From Simkaniaceae bacterium (lineage in GTDB: Bacteria; Chlamydiota; Chlamydiia; Chlamydiales; Simkaniaceae), in assembly GCA_018399055.1 (NCBI GenBank), contig CP073762.1, positions 2,079,269 to 2,143,268 of the forward strand: a DNA stretch of 64,000 bases, read 5' to 3'. The notes under the pieces are model-generated. The model did no database searches. It was not told where the DNA came from and worked only from the letters and a program-made list of their open reading frames with translations. Made by a program: the position numbers and the translations under genes. Each line of letters opens with the position of its first letter. Position 1 is the first letter of the stretch. Shown one piece after another: positions 17,158 through 27,124 of this stretch.

Positions 17158-17952
17158 ATGTTACTAAGAAATAAATTTTTCTCAATAATTGCAATTGCAT
17201 TTTCCTTCCTAGCAACAGTAGCTTATGCAGGAGGAGCCTCGCAAAATAATACCCTAGAGGAGTCTAAGAAGGAAGACGGGAAAATTGATGTTCAAAAAGT
17301 TTCCGAAGCCTTTGGGCACCTCATTGGGAAGAACTTAGATTCGCTTGGCTTTGAGTTCAATATGGAGCAAGTCATTAAAGGAATGGAAGATTCAGTTGCA
17401 GGAAAATCGTCTCCAATGAATGAGACTGAATGTGTACAAGCTATTTCTCTTGTGCAAGAAGAATCCTTCCAAAAGATGGCTGCAGGAAACCTTAAAGAAG
17501 CTGATACTTTCATGATTAATAACGCTAGAAATGCAGGCGTAGTTGAGCTTGAAAAACACAAGCTTCAGTATAAGGTCGAGACTCAAGGTGATGGGATTGT
17601 TGTCGAAGAGCATTTCTCTCCGATGATCCGCTATACTGGAAAGTTCCTTGATGGCAAGGTTTTTGGATCTTCTCAGGAAGATGAGCTCATTTCTTTGGAC
17701 GAAACTATTCAGGGTTTTAGCCAAGGAATTGTTGGAATGAAAGAGGGTGAGAAACGAACCATTTATATCCATCCAGATCTTGGATATGGAACGAGTGGTT
17801 ACCTTCCTCCAAACTCTACCTTGGTTTTTGACATTGAAGTTATCAAGGCGAATGCTACTCCCGAACAAGAAGATTCAATCACCTCAATTCCTGATGAAGG
17901 AACACGAGAGATTGCTCTTCCAGAAGGAGCAAAACAAGAAGCCTTGCGCTAA
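17158..17952 (+). CDS. mip: Mip-like FKBP-type peptidyl-prolyl cis-trans isomerase
   Basis: A 264-residue exported isomerase. I start at ATG 17158, 9 nt after GAGGAG; a GTG at 17149 is less likely. It has a signal peptide (LLRNKFFSIIAIAFSFLATVAYA), then a helical dimerisation region (VSEAFGHLIGKNLDSLGFEFNMEQVIKGMED) and the FKBP domain from about residue 130 (FSPMIRYTGKFLDGKVFGSS, GMKEGEKRTIYIHPDLGYGTSGYLPPNSTLVFDIEVI). Mip proteins act on the bacterial surface or periplasm and help infection in Legionella and Chlamydia. The start of mature protein has no lipobox Cys, unlike chlamydial Mip lipoproteins. It follows aspS and is closed by a hairpin at 17971. Confidence 0.92.
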   Translation: MLLRNKFFSIIAIAFSFLATVAYAGGASQNNTLEESKKEDGKIDVQKVSEAFGHLIGKNLDSLGFEFNMEQVIKGMEDSVAGKSSPMNETECVQAISLVQEESFQKMAAGNLKEADTFMINNARNAGVVELEKHKLQYKVETQGDGIVVEEHFSPMIRYTGKFLDGKVFGSSQEDELISLDETIQGFSQGIVGMKEGEKRTIYIHPDLGYGTSGYLPPNSTLVFDIEVIKANATPEQEDSITSIPDEGTREIALPEGAKQEALR

Positions 17953-17970
17953 AACCTTTTTACCACTCTT

Positions 17971-18004
17971 AATCTCTCAACTTCTTTAATGGAGTTGAGA
18001 GATT
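17971..18004 (+). terminator. Hairpin after mip, probable intrinsic terminator
   Basis: AATCTCTCAACT (17971-17982) pairs perfectly with AGTTGAGAGATT (17993-18004) around a 10-nt loop. It lies 18 nt after the mip stop. The T tract after the stem is short, so termination may be partial and trmL (starting at 18017) may still receive some read-through. Confidence 0.6.
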
Positions 18005-18016
18005 TCAGTATCCTTT

Positions 18017-18496
18017 ATGATTATTGTATTGTTTCAGCCTCAAATCCCTGCGAATACTGGGAATATTGTCCGAACCTGCCACGCAACAGGGAGTGAGCTT
18101 ATTTTGGTTAGGCCACTAGGCTTTAAAACCGATGACAAAAGCTTGAGACGCGCAGGCTTGGACTATTGGGAAGGGGTCAAGGTAATTATCATCGATGACC
18201 TAATCGAGTACCTAGTGAAGTCATCTCTTCCTTTTTACTTCTTCTCAAGTAAAGGAGAAGTCCCCTATAGTAATGCCTCATTCGAGGAAGATGCTATTCT
18301 TATCTTTGGATCTGAAATATCGGGTCTAGCTCCTGAGTTTTACAAGAGGTGGCCTGAGAAATTTTTCACCATTCCGATGCAGAAACAAAGTCGTTGTCTC
18401 AACTTATCAAATTCAGCCGCTATCGTTCTTTATGAAGCCCTGAGACAGAATGAATTCACTGTCTTGAAAAAAGAAAGAGCAGAACCGACAGCATAA
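18017..18496 (+). CDS. trmL: tRNA (cytidine/uridine-34 2'-O) methyltransferase TrmL (SPOUT)
   Basis: A 159-residue SPOUT methylase, the full length of TrmL-type enzymes, which methylate the ribose of the wobble base of tRNA-Leu. The three family boxes are all present: QIPANTGNIVRTCHATGSELILVRPLGF at the N-terminus, IFGSEISGLAPEF near residue 96, and IPMQKQSRCLNLSNSAAIVLYEALRQ near residue 120, which builds the SAM-binding knot. The gene is downstream of mip and its end overlaps the convergent DUF2905 gene by 41 nt. Confidence 0.92.
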   Translation: MIIVLFQPQIPANTGNIVRTCHATGSELILVRPLGFKTDDKSLRRAGLDYWEGVKVIIIDDLIEYLVKSSLPFYFFSSKGEVPYSNASFEEDAILIFGSEISGLAPEFYKRWPEKFFTIPMQKQSRCLNLSNSAAIVLYEALRQNEFTVLKKERAEPTA

Positions 18497-18662
18497 AGCT
18501 AAAAACAACTGACGTAGTGATGGGGACAAAGACTCTTATGCCTCCCCACTCTAAAGAAAAATCCCCAGGAAGATGTCCGATCCAATTCATTGGTATATGA
18601 AGTGTGATGAGCGTCCCGATAATAATCAGACAGACTCCCACTAAAATAATCAAACGCCCCAT
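18456..18662 (-). CDS. DUF2905-family small membrane protein
   Basis: A 68-residue protein with two hydrophobic helices (MGRLIILVGVCLIIIGTLITL and PITTSVVFSFMLSVLLFLFS) joined by the diagnostic loop GHLPGDFSLEWGGIRVFVP, which matches the DUF2905 pattern. Function is unknown for the family; it should sit in the inner membrane. Its ATG overlaps the trxA stop (TAATG at 18660-18664), so it is translationally coupled to thioredoxin. The 3' end runs 41 nt into the convergent trmL. Confidence 0.82.
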   Translation of the reverse strand: MGRLIILVGVCLIIIGTLITLHIPMNWIGHLPGDFSLEWGGIRVFVPITTSVVFSFMLSVLLFLFSRQ

Positions 18663-18982
18663 TATGCTGAGAGGGCAAAGTCTTTCAGAGCTGCTGCATC
18701 ACGCAGGCCCACAAGGCGGTTCACCTCTTCTCCATCTTTATAAAGAATCATCGTTGGTACCGAGGTCACATGATGCGCTTTGGCTGTTACATGATTTTTG
18801 TCGATGTCGAGCTTGGCAAATTTAACCTTTCCAGATAGCTCTCCAGCAACTTCTGCAAGAACTGGCGCAAGCATCCGACAAGGACCGCACCACTCAGCAA
18901 AAAAATCAATGACTGTTACCCCTTCTTTGATTAGGGCATCAAACCCATCATCATTTACTTCTTGAATTGAACCTTCGGCCAT
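18662..18982 (-). CDS. trxA: Thioredoxin
   Basis: A 106-residue classic thioredoxin with the redox site WCGPCRM (Cys32 and Cys35) in the context VIDFFAEWCGPCRMLAPVLAEVA, the cis-proline segment VTSVPTMILYKDGEEV and no signal peptide, so it is cytoplasmic. It would reduce ribonucleotide reductase, methionine sulfoxide reductase and other targets; chlamydiae also rely on disulfide changes in envelope proteins during development, though by exported enzymes. Upstream gene of a two-gene unit with the DUF2905 protein. Confidence 0.96.
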   Translation of the reverse strand: MAEGSIQEVNDDGFDALIKEGVTVIDFFAEWCGPCRMLAPVLAEVAGELSGKVKFAKLDIDKNHVTAKAHHVTSVPTMILYKDGEEVNRLVGLRDAAALKDFALSA

Positions 18983-19056
18983 TTTATCTCCTATACGAAA
19001 TCGAATTATTCATATCTAATCGCCTCATTTTAGAGAAGGTTCCGATTTATGGCTAG

Positions 19057-19377
19057 TCATTCATGTTCTTCTAACTTTAAAATCCGAGATTCAAACTGCT
19101 CAATTTTCTCCTGAATCTCGACAATCGATTCCTCAACATGTAGCATTTTTTGCTGGTACTGTTCATGCAGTGTAAAGTAGTCAGGTGTTTGCTCATTAAA
19201 CCCAAGTAAGCGCCCAACAGTGACTTCACCTCCCGTAATAATTTCAATCTTCTGAGCAAGATCAAGCGAAGGCTTTCGTTCCCCTCGAATCAATTGATAC
19301 AGGTAGGAGGGGGAGATTTCTAGGTCTGAGGCCAACTGCTTAACAGACAGATTTTTTCTAAAGATATAGTCTTTCAT
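19057..19377 (-). CDS. XRE/Cro-C1 family helix-turn-helix regulator
   Basis: A 106-residue DNA-binding protein. The N-terminal HTH is clear: LSVKQLASDLEISPSYLYQLIRGERKPSLDLAQKIEIITGGEVT (residues about 9-52). The C-terminal 40 residues (HEQYQQKMLHVEESIVEIQEKIEQFESRILKLEEHE) form a coiled coil, probably for dimerisation. It lies directly downstream of, and in the same direction as, the two USP-like effector genes, and is the only specific-looking regulator nearby, so a role in their control is plausible but inferred. A hairpin terminator at 19514-19555 separates it from the upstream USP gene. Confidence 0.85.
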   Translation of the reverse strand: MKDYIFRKNLSVKQLASDLEISPSYLYQLIRGERKPSLDLAQKIEIITGGEVTVGRLLGFNEQTPDYFTLHEQYQQKMLHVEESIVEIQEKIEQFESRILKLEEHE

Positions 19378-19513
19378 ATCTATTGCTGTAGGTTTTTCAA
19401 AACATTATTAAATATATAAAAACTACAAATTTTTTGATTGCATAATGATTGCGCACGTAGCACAAATTTCATAAAAACACTAAACTTTATTTTAATTTTT
19501 GTCATTAGAAATA

Positions 19514-19555
19514 AAAAGTAAATGTTTTCATAAACCTATAAATACATTTACTTTT
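19514..19555 (-). terminator. Intrinsic terminator of the first USP-like gene
   Basis: Read on the minus strand, an 11-bp perfect stem (AAAAGTAAATG with CATTTACTTTT) around a 20-nt loop is followed by TTTTTAT. It begins 9 nt after the stop of the 510-residue USP-like gene. The weak A/T stem makes efficiency uncertain. Confidence 0.6.
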
Positions 19556-19563
19556 ACCAGAAG

Positions 19564-21096
19564 TTAGGTTCTTTCGGCGTAGAAGACGTAAGCATCTTCC
19601 ATCGCCCTAAGTGCTGCATCTGTTGAAATTGGAGCCGAGCGTGGATCATTATTTAAATACCACTCCTCTCCAACTTTCTGATATTCAACGTAGTGACCTG
19701 ATCTTTTGGTTCGACCTAAATGTACGATAAAACCTTTGACTTCATGAGGCCTTCCCTCGTCAATTTGGATTTCCCCTCTTGGAACTGAAACTTTCTTAGA
19801 AATTTTATTTCCAAAATTATCAAAACGCTTCAGAGCAATCGTTACTCCTTCTCCAGGACGAAAAGTAAACTCTCTACTTACTTGCGTTCCTACAACTTGG
19901 GGAGAAAGCTTAAAGGTTTCTCGACTGCGTCCTTCAGTAAGATCACGCCTGATTGCCTCGCCCATTTGAATTCCTTCATCAGCTCCATCTAAACTCACAG
20001 ACCATGAGGATACCGGTTCCAAGGGAAATTCTCTTCTAACTTGAACTCTAACTTGCTCACTAGACAGCATCCATCTAGCCGGTATCGTTGTGCGACTCAC
20101 TACCTCTACATTTTCCATTCCACGAAGCGTTTCTTCCACTTCTGTAGCAGGAACGGTAAACTCATATACTGCTGTGGTTTTAACTGTGCTTGTTGGAGGA
20201 AGGTGGTCAAACAGTGCTAAAGTTAATACCTCATAGGCATCCTGGTGCCCGTACGATGAAATTCTAAACTGTGTTAAACACTCCGTTCTTACCTTTTGCA
20301 TATCAAGAATCGTTAATAGTGCTCCCGAACTATACTTAATATCAAATTCTCGAAGAGCATCAAAGCGTTTATCCTCCTTAAACCTGTCTGAAGTGAAAAT
20401 TGCATCGTAAAGCCGAGGATTACTCTTAACAAGCTGGTAGGCTGAAATCGCAAAACAGTTTGATGAGTAGTTGGGAATCCCCTTAAGTCCTGTAGGTCCC
20501 ACGCCTTTCGATAAAACTCCAACCGCTAATCCCCTACTAAGCAAATTACCTGAGGTTTTAGGTGGTAGCACCATTCGGGGGGGGGCTCCAACGCGAGAAG
20601 TTGACCCTATCTTACCAGGCAATGGCACCGACCGCATAGCATAAGTATGCCTAACCATCGCATCCCAAGACTGATTTGAAGACCGTGAAGCCTTCTGCTT
20701 TACTATTGGAAAAGGCGGTAGAGTTACACAATCCGTAGCTTCCTTCGGGTTTAGATGTGACGGTCTATCCTGGAATGAAGGGAGATCCCACCTTTTAGGT
20801 CTATGATAGTGGATCGCTTCGAAAGATGTTGCAAAGTAGACAAGGGAAATCCCACCAACTTTCACACCTGTACGGCTAAATAGACATCCAGCAGCAACAA
20901 AGACCATCGAAGGCTTACACAGATAACGGTCCTGTTGATCGTTGATCTGATTAGAGCGAATATATTGGAGCGCTGTCGCGGTCAAAACGGCTACAGAAGA
21001 GCAATACCCCTGAGCCTTTCCTGCAATTAAAAAATAAAGCGCCAGGTTTGTGACCTGAGCCCCTGCGTGGTAATAAATATTTGACTGTTTTATCAT
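19564..21096 (-). CDS. Putative effector with ubiquitin-specific protease (USP, peptidase C19) domain, membrane-anchored form
   Basis: A 510-residue protein. Residues about 200-510 form a USP-type deubiquitinase domain. The Cys box is GPTGLKGIPNYSSNCFAISAYQ with the predicted nucleophile Cys214. The His box is VKGFIVHLGR..SGHYVEYQKVGEEWYLNND with His468 and Asp484 (or Asn483) completing the triad. TIALKRFDNFGNKI matches the USP strand before the His box. The Cys-X2-Cys zinc ribbon of many eukaryotic USPs is not seen. Residues 13-90 carry two or three hydrophobic stretches (LALYFLIAGKAQGYCSSVAVLTA, SMVFVAAGCLF, VGGISLVYFATSF), so it may insert in a host or inclusion membrane. USPs are eukaryotic enzymes, so transfer from a host is likely. 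Secretion is inferred, not shown. Confidence 0.85.
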   Translation of the reverse strand: MIKQSNIYYHAGAQVTNLALYFLIAGKAQGYCSSVAVLTATALQYIRSNQINDQQDRYLCKPSMVFVAAGCLFSRTGVKVGGISLVYFATSFEAIHYHRPKRWDLPSFQDRPSHLNPKEATDCVTLPPFPIVKQKASRSSNQSWDAMVRHTYAMRSVPLPGKIGSTSRVGAPPRMVLPPKTSGNLLSRGLAVGVLSKGVGPTGLKGIPNYSSNCFAISAYQLVKSNPRLYDAIFTSDRFKEDKRFDALREFDIKYSSGALLTILDMQKVRTECLTQFRISSYGHQDAYEVLTLALFDHLPPTSTVKTTAVYEFTVPATEVEETLRGMENVEVVSRTTIPARWMLSSEQVRVQVRREFPLEPVSSWSVSLDGADEGIQMGEAIRRDLTEGRSRETFKLSPQVVGTQVSREFTFRPGEGVTIALKRFDNFGNKISKKVSVPRGEIQIDEGRPHEVKGFIVHLGRTKRSGHYVEYQKVGEEWYLNNDPRSAPISTDAALRAMEDAYVFYAERT

Positions 21097-21261
21097 CCCA
21101 ATCCCCTGATTTGGATGAAAGGATACCCCAGAACAACATAAAAGTCAATTTTTTGATATTAAGTTACTTAGAAAGGGAAGAACACTGTTCATAATGGAAT
21201 TTAAATTTCAGAAACAACTAAAAAAATATTTGAATATTGCAGTCTTAAAGTTGACAAAGCA

Positions 21262-22605
21262 CTAGGGTCTTTCAGCATAGAGAATGTAGGCGTCTTGCAT
21301 TGCATGGATGGCTGCGGCTGTCGAGATTGGGGTCGACTTCTCGTCATTGTTCAGGAACCACTGATCTCCGACTTTTTGGAATTCGACATAATGTCCATTA
21401 TGTCTGCTTTCACCGAGGTGAACAACAAACCCTTTCACTTGATGCGCCCCTCTTTTGTCCAGCCAGATTTCTCCATTTGGAACTAAAACAGGGTCAGAAA
21501 TCTTGTTTCCATAGCTATCAAATCGCTTGAGAGTCAACATCAATGTTTTCGGGACATTGAGGTTAAAGTCTCTATTTGTCTCTCTTGCATCGACTCCAGA
21601 TGGCAGTCGCTGAAGCTCGCCTGAAACCTCTGATAAATCCTGTGCGATAACTTCTTGAAGAGTCGCTCCTCTAGGAATTCCTGTTAAACTTACGGGAAGA
21701 CTAAGCATGGGATCCGTCCTCAGCGTTTGCTGAATGCGGACCTTCACTTGATGGCCTGGCTTTCTCTCTTGGCTAATGATCCTGGTGTTATCCATCCCCA
21801 TAATGGACATATCAACCATGTCCTCAGGAACAGTGAACTCTAACACTCTCGTCGTTGTAATCGTACTGTATAGTGGACTACTTATGGGAATATGAGCAAA
21901 TAACGCATTCGTTAATACCTCGTATGGATCCTGATGTCCACGCGCTGGAATTCTGAACTGTGTTAAACAATTCGTTCTTACTTTTTGCATATCAGCTTCT
22001 GATAGAGGAGCTCCAGAATCGTACTTACGATCAAATTCACGCAGAGCATCAAAGCGTCTATCCGCTTTAAATGTCGGCGACTTGAAAATTGCGTTGTAAA
22101 GGCTGAGGTTACTCTTAACAAGCTGGTAGGCTGAAATCGCAAAACAATTCGATGCATAGTTTGGGATTCCCTTAAGCCCTGTAGGTCCCACACCCCTTAC
22201 TCTAGCTAACCTATCCGATCTTCTAACAGGAGCCGTTTCAACCCTTGCTCTTTTTCTATGATAGGACGCTGGAAGATGAGAGCTGTGGCGACTAATAGAT
22301 CTTGTTATAGGTCGTCCTGAACGCATCCTTTGATGAGGCAGAGTTAAACTTCTTTTTGCAACTCGAGTGATTTTAGGAGACACTTCAGGAGAACTTGAAC
22401 GCGCCTTAAGGACAGTCACGTCTTTTTTAATCGATGGGGTTGTTGTATCAAGCTTTGGACGGAGTTCCTTCAAATCATCATAGAGCAAGGAAACACCAAA
22501 TATTAGATCGTTAAGCTCTTGATTAAGAGGGCCTTCAACCCCTTCAACCTGGCTTTGAGCATAGGCAATTGACTTATTTACATAGCTAACATCACTTACA
22601 GACAT
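21262..22605 (-). CDS. Putative effector with ubiquitin-specific protease (USP, peptidase C19) domain, soluble form
   Basis: A 447-residue paralogue of the next gene. I use ATG 22605, 8 nt after AGGGG; a GTG at 22614 is less likely. The catalytic domain (about 138-447) has the Cys box GPTGLKGIPNYASNCFAISAYQ (Cys154), TLKRFDSYGNKI, and the His box GFVVHLGESRHNGHYVEFQKVGDQWFLNND (His405; Asp421 or Asn420). The N-terminal region differs completely from its paralogue: no membrane segments, a helical first 55 residues, then a long basic, Ser/Arg-rich linker (residues 70-138, including HRKRARVE) that resembles a nuclear localisation signal. The pair therefore looks like a duplicated enzyme retargeted to different host compartments. 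Confidence 0.85.
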   Translation of the reverse strand: MSVSDVSYVNKSIAYAQSQVEGVEGPLNQELNDLIFGVSLLYDDLKELRPKLDTTTPSIKKDVTVLKARSSSPEVSPKITRVAKRSLTLPHQRMRSGRPITRSISRHSSHLPASYHRKRARVETAPVRRSDRLARVRGVGPTGLKGIPNYASNCFAISAYQLVKSNLSLYNAIFKSPTFKADRRFDALREFDRKYDSGAPLSEADMQKVRTNCLTQFRIPARGHQDPYEVLTNALFAHIPISSPLYSTITTTRVLEFTVPEDMVDMSIMGMDNTRIISQERKPGHQVKVRIQQTLRTDPMLSLPVSLTGIPRGATLQEVIAQDLSEVSGELQRLPSGVDARETNRDFNLNVPKTLMLTLKRFDSYGNKISDPVLVPNGEIWLDKRGAHQVKGFVVHLGESRHNGHYVEFQKVGDQWFLNNDEKSTPISTAAAIHAMQDAYILYAERP

Positions 22606-22627
22606 AATTAACACCCCTATATGTTAT

Positions 22628-22633
22628 ATTATA
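22628..22633 (-). promoter_or_regulatory. Candidate -10 box upstream of the soluble USP-like gene
   Basis: On the minus strand TATAAT lies 23 nt upstream of the ATG at 22605, inside a very A/T-rich 100-bp gap. No good TTGACA-like -35 is seen 16-18 nt upstream, so the promoter may be weak or need an activator. Confidence 0.4.
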
Positions 22634-22718
22634 TCATAGTTAACGTTTTAATTTAATAATTTTAATTAAATATTAAGTAACTAGATCTCAGTTAGTTGCG
22701 CGTTATCGCAAATTCGCT

Positions 22719-23378
22719 TTAAGGAGGAATCCCTTCTGCCCCAGACTGATACCATTTCCGAAGCTCTCCAAGAGACTGGGTAAGACGGAGAGCTATGAGC
22801 TCCTGAGCCTCTTTGCGATCCATGTCAGCGTAGTCTGACCATAGAATCGGAGAGCCAAAAATAACGGCTGTTCTTCCCCAAAGTTTGGGATATTTTTGAT
22901 TCCGATTCCAAATAGCAAATGTTCCATGTACATAGGCAGGAAGAATTGCTGACTCACTCTTTGAAAGCAAAAGCCCCATTCCAGGCTTAATCGGTTGCAA
23001 AATGTTATCTTTAGAGCGCGTCCCCTCAGGAAACATCAATACCTTTTTCCCTTCCTTCAGCATAACACAAATATCCTTCATGACACGCAAATTAGTTGCC
23101 TCTTTTTGAACAGGATGGGAATTCACTGCACTAATGAATTTTCCAAAGTATGATTTGAATAACGTCTGGCGCGCAAGAAAATGGATTTCTCCTGGACATG
23201 AAACAGCAATAGCCGGGGGATCAAAAAAAGAAACATGATTTGCAGCAATTAAAGCGCTGCCCGGAATGTAATGTTCAAGGCCATATACCTTGTGATGATA
23301 AAAGATTTTGAAAAACACCTTTACAGAGAAAATTACAAATCGGTAGAGAAATGTTGGTTTTTTCATTTTTTGATCCAT
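22719..23378 (-). CDS. plsC: 1-acyl-sn-glycerol-3-phosphate acyltransferase PlsC
   Basis: A 219-residue membrane-bound acyltransferase that makes phosphatidic acid. The HX4D catalytic box is NHVSFFDPP (His48, Asp53), the second block is FPEGTRSKDN near residue 116, and block III/IV lies in ILPAYVHGTFAIW. One hydrophobic N-terminal helix anchors it (FLYRFVIFSVKVFFKIF). It overlaps the end of cmk by 16 nt and belongs to the plsC-cmk-cdsA-uppS-purA unit, all on this strand, a chlamydial order. Together with CdsA and PgsA it supplies phospholipid. Confidence 0.93.
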   Translation of the reverse strand: MDQKMKKPTFLYRFVIFSVKVFFKIFYHHKVYGLEHYIPGSALIAANHVSFFDPPAIAVSCPGEIHFLARQTLFKSYFGKFISAVNSHPVQKEATNLRVMKDICVMLKEGKKVLMFPEGTRSKDNILQPIKPGMGLLLSKSESAILPAYVHGTFAIWNRNQKYPKLWGRTAVIFGSPILWSDYADMDRKEAQELIALRLTQSLGELRKWYQSGAEGIPP

Positions 23379-24034
23379 GCTTGCACAATCTCTTTCAGCT
23401 TTTGAACTACTTCCTGGATCGTAAGATCAGAGGTGTCGACAAGAACAGCGTCATCTGCTTGTTTTAGAGGTGCAATTTTTCGGCTAGAGTCGCTATTGTC
23501 TCTTGATTCAATCTCTTGAAGAGTCTTTTCTTGTGAAAAAGTTTGATTAGGAAATTTCTTCTGAAGCTCTTTATAACGCCTCTCTGCACGCACTTCAGGG
23601 CGTGCTACTAAGAAAAACTTAACATCAGCATGAGGGAAGACAACCGTTCCTAAGTCTCTTCCTTCAAAGACAACATCTGTCTCTTTTGAAAAGTTAATCT
23701 GAAGAGGCTTTAGAGCTTCTCGCACCTCTTTGAGAGCCGAGACTTCTGACACAATGGCAGTGACTTCAGGCCCACGAATAGCTATTGTTACATCAGTATT
23801 TCCAACAAAATAGTGCTTTTCTCCATCGACTATCTGAATATGATACGAAAATGCTTTAAGAAGAGCTAAGAGCTCTTCCTTCTCATGATAGGAAATCCCC
23901 TCTTTAAGAATTTGCCAACTAATCGCTCGATAGAGCGCCCCAGTATCAAAATAAGTAATTTCCAAAGCATCTGCTAGCCCTCTAGCAACTGTCGACTTTC
24001 CCGTACCTGACGGCCCATCAATAGTAATAATCAT
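23363..24034 (-). CDS. cmk: Cytidylate kinase
   Basis: Phosphorylates CMP/dCMP with ATP. The protein starts MIITIDGPSGTGKSTVARGLA with the P-loop at residues 7-15. ITYFDTGALYRAI is the nucleotide-binding block, VVFEGRDLGTVVFPHADVKFFL the CMP-binding block and RRYKEL the LID region. About 223 residues, the normal length. ATG 24034 fits the family N-terminus; a GTG three codons upstream is possible. It overlaps plsC downstream. Even with imported nucleotides, the enzyme is needed to recycle CMP released by lipid and LPS synthesis. Confidence 0.95.
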   Translation of the reverse strand: MIITIDGPSGTGKSTVARGLADALEITYFDTGALYRAISWQILKEGISYHEKEELLALLKAFSYHIQIVDGEKHYFVGNTDVTIAIRGPEVTAIVSEVSALKEVREALKPLQINFSKETDVVFEGRDLGTVVFPHADVKFFLVARPEVRAERRYKELQKKFPNQTFSQEKTLQEIESRDNSDSSRKIAPLKQADDAVLVDTSDLTIQEVVQKLKEIVQAWIKK

Positions 24035-24121
24035 TAAACACACTTGCTATTAGAATGTTGCAGGAGAAAGTCTTTATAAAAGAGTCTTCAGAATAATGGG
24101 ATAGCCTCATAACTTTAACCT

Positions 24122-24975
24122 CTAGCAGACATAAAGAAAGAAATAAATGACCGGAGTAGTAAACAAAAGAGAGTCTAGCATATCAAGGATACCTCCAAGA
24201 CCAGGGAGTCGATTACTATCCTTGACTGCAGCATCTCTTTTAAAAAGAGACTCGCCTAAATCCCCTACTTGACCCAAGAAACCAAGAAGCGCTCCGAGCC
24301 AAATGCTCTCAGAAAAAGAGAGGTAGAAATTCGGAACTAAGTGGCCTAAAAAGTAAAAGAGAACACTGAAAACAATCGCTGAGAAAAAGCCAACAATTGC
24401 TCCAGTAATCGTCTTACCTGGACTGAGATCCGCTGCAAGTTTTCGGTTTCCAAAAAGACGCCCTCCAAAATAAGCGCCCACATCCGTGATTTTCGTAACC
24501 ACAAGAAGATAGAGAAGCCATACCCTACCTTCATGCCCTATCCTGCATGGGCTATAAAGGTAGAGGATTTTCAGGATTAGCCCCAACGGAACGGCAACAT
24601 ACAAAATCCCAAAAAGGCTCATTGCAATAGAGCTGATCGACCCTGAAATTTTATCGAAGTGAAAAAGAAAAAGGCAGATGAGTCCAAAGAAAGCTATGAT
24701 AAATGGAAGGAGTGAGAATGAAAGATCGAAAGTTGAGACAAAAAGGGATAAGATAATGACCGCCCCAACAATCATACACAGCTCTGCAAGCCCTTTCTTC
24801 TCTATTAACTTTCCCAGCCGGCAATATTCCCAAATCCCGACCGCTCCAATGCCTGCAGCAAACAGAGCAATGACCCACTTTACCACACCAACATAGGAAA
24901 AAATCAGAATACACGCTAAAACAGCAAGCGAGACAATTGATGAGACGAACCGTTTCGATAGATCTTGAAAATTCA

Positions 24976-24976
<1 letters not shown>
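24122..24976 (-). CDS. cdsA: Phosphatidate cytidylyltransferase CdsA
   Basis: A 284-residue polytopic membrane enzyme that makes CDP-diacylglycerol from CTP and phosphatidate. About eight hydrophobic spans. The CDS signature is complete near the C-terminus: SLFKRDAAVKDSNRLPGLGG followed by ILDMLDSLLF. Upstream, TDVGAYFGGRLFGNRKLAADLSPGKTITGAIVG is the other conserved block. Its ATG overlaps the uppS stop (TAATG), with GGAGG in the uppS end, so it is translationally coupled. CDP-DAG made here would feed PgsA, encoded at 61773. Confidence 0.96.
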
Positions 24977-27047
<2,071 letters not shown>

Positions 27048-27066
27048 TTAATACCAACGATTTCTC

Positions 27067-27095
27067 TAGACATAATCCTTAAAGATCGGTATGCT
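27067..27095 (+). promoter_or_regulatory. Candidate housekeeping promoter of secDF
   Basis: TAGACA (27067-27072), a 17-nt spacer and TATGCT (27090-27095) fit the sigma-70/sigma-66 type pattern. It lies about 30 nt upstream of the secDF ATG at 27125 in the divergent gap with purA; AAGGA precedes the start. Confidence 0.5.
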
Positions 27096-27124
27096 ATTTT
27101 TTTTAGAATAAGGATTAGATAAAC

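Noticed and set aside
20313..22193. Two antisense-like alternative frames within the USP genes starting from MEFYRKAWDLQDL / MWDLQGLRESQ.
   Set aside because: They are the same shadow in the two paralogues caused by the shared Cys-box codons.
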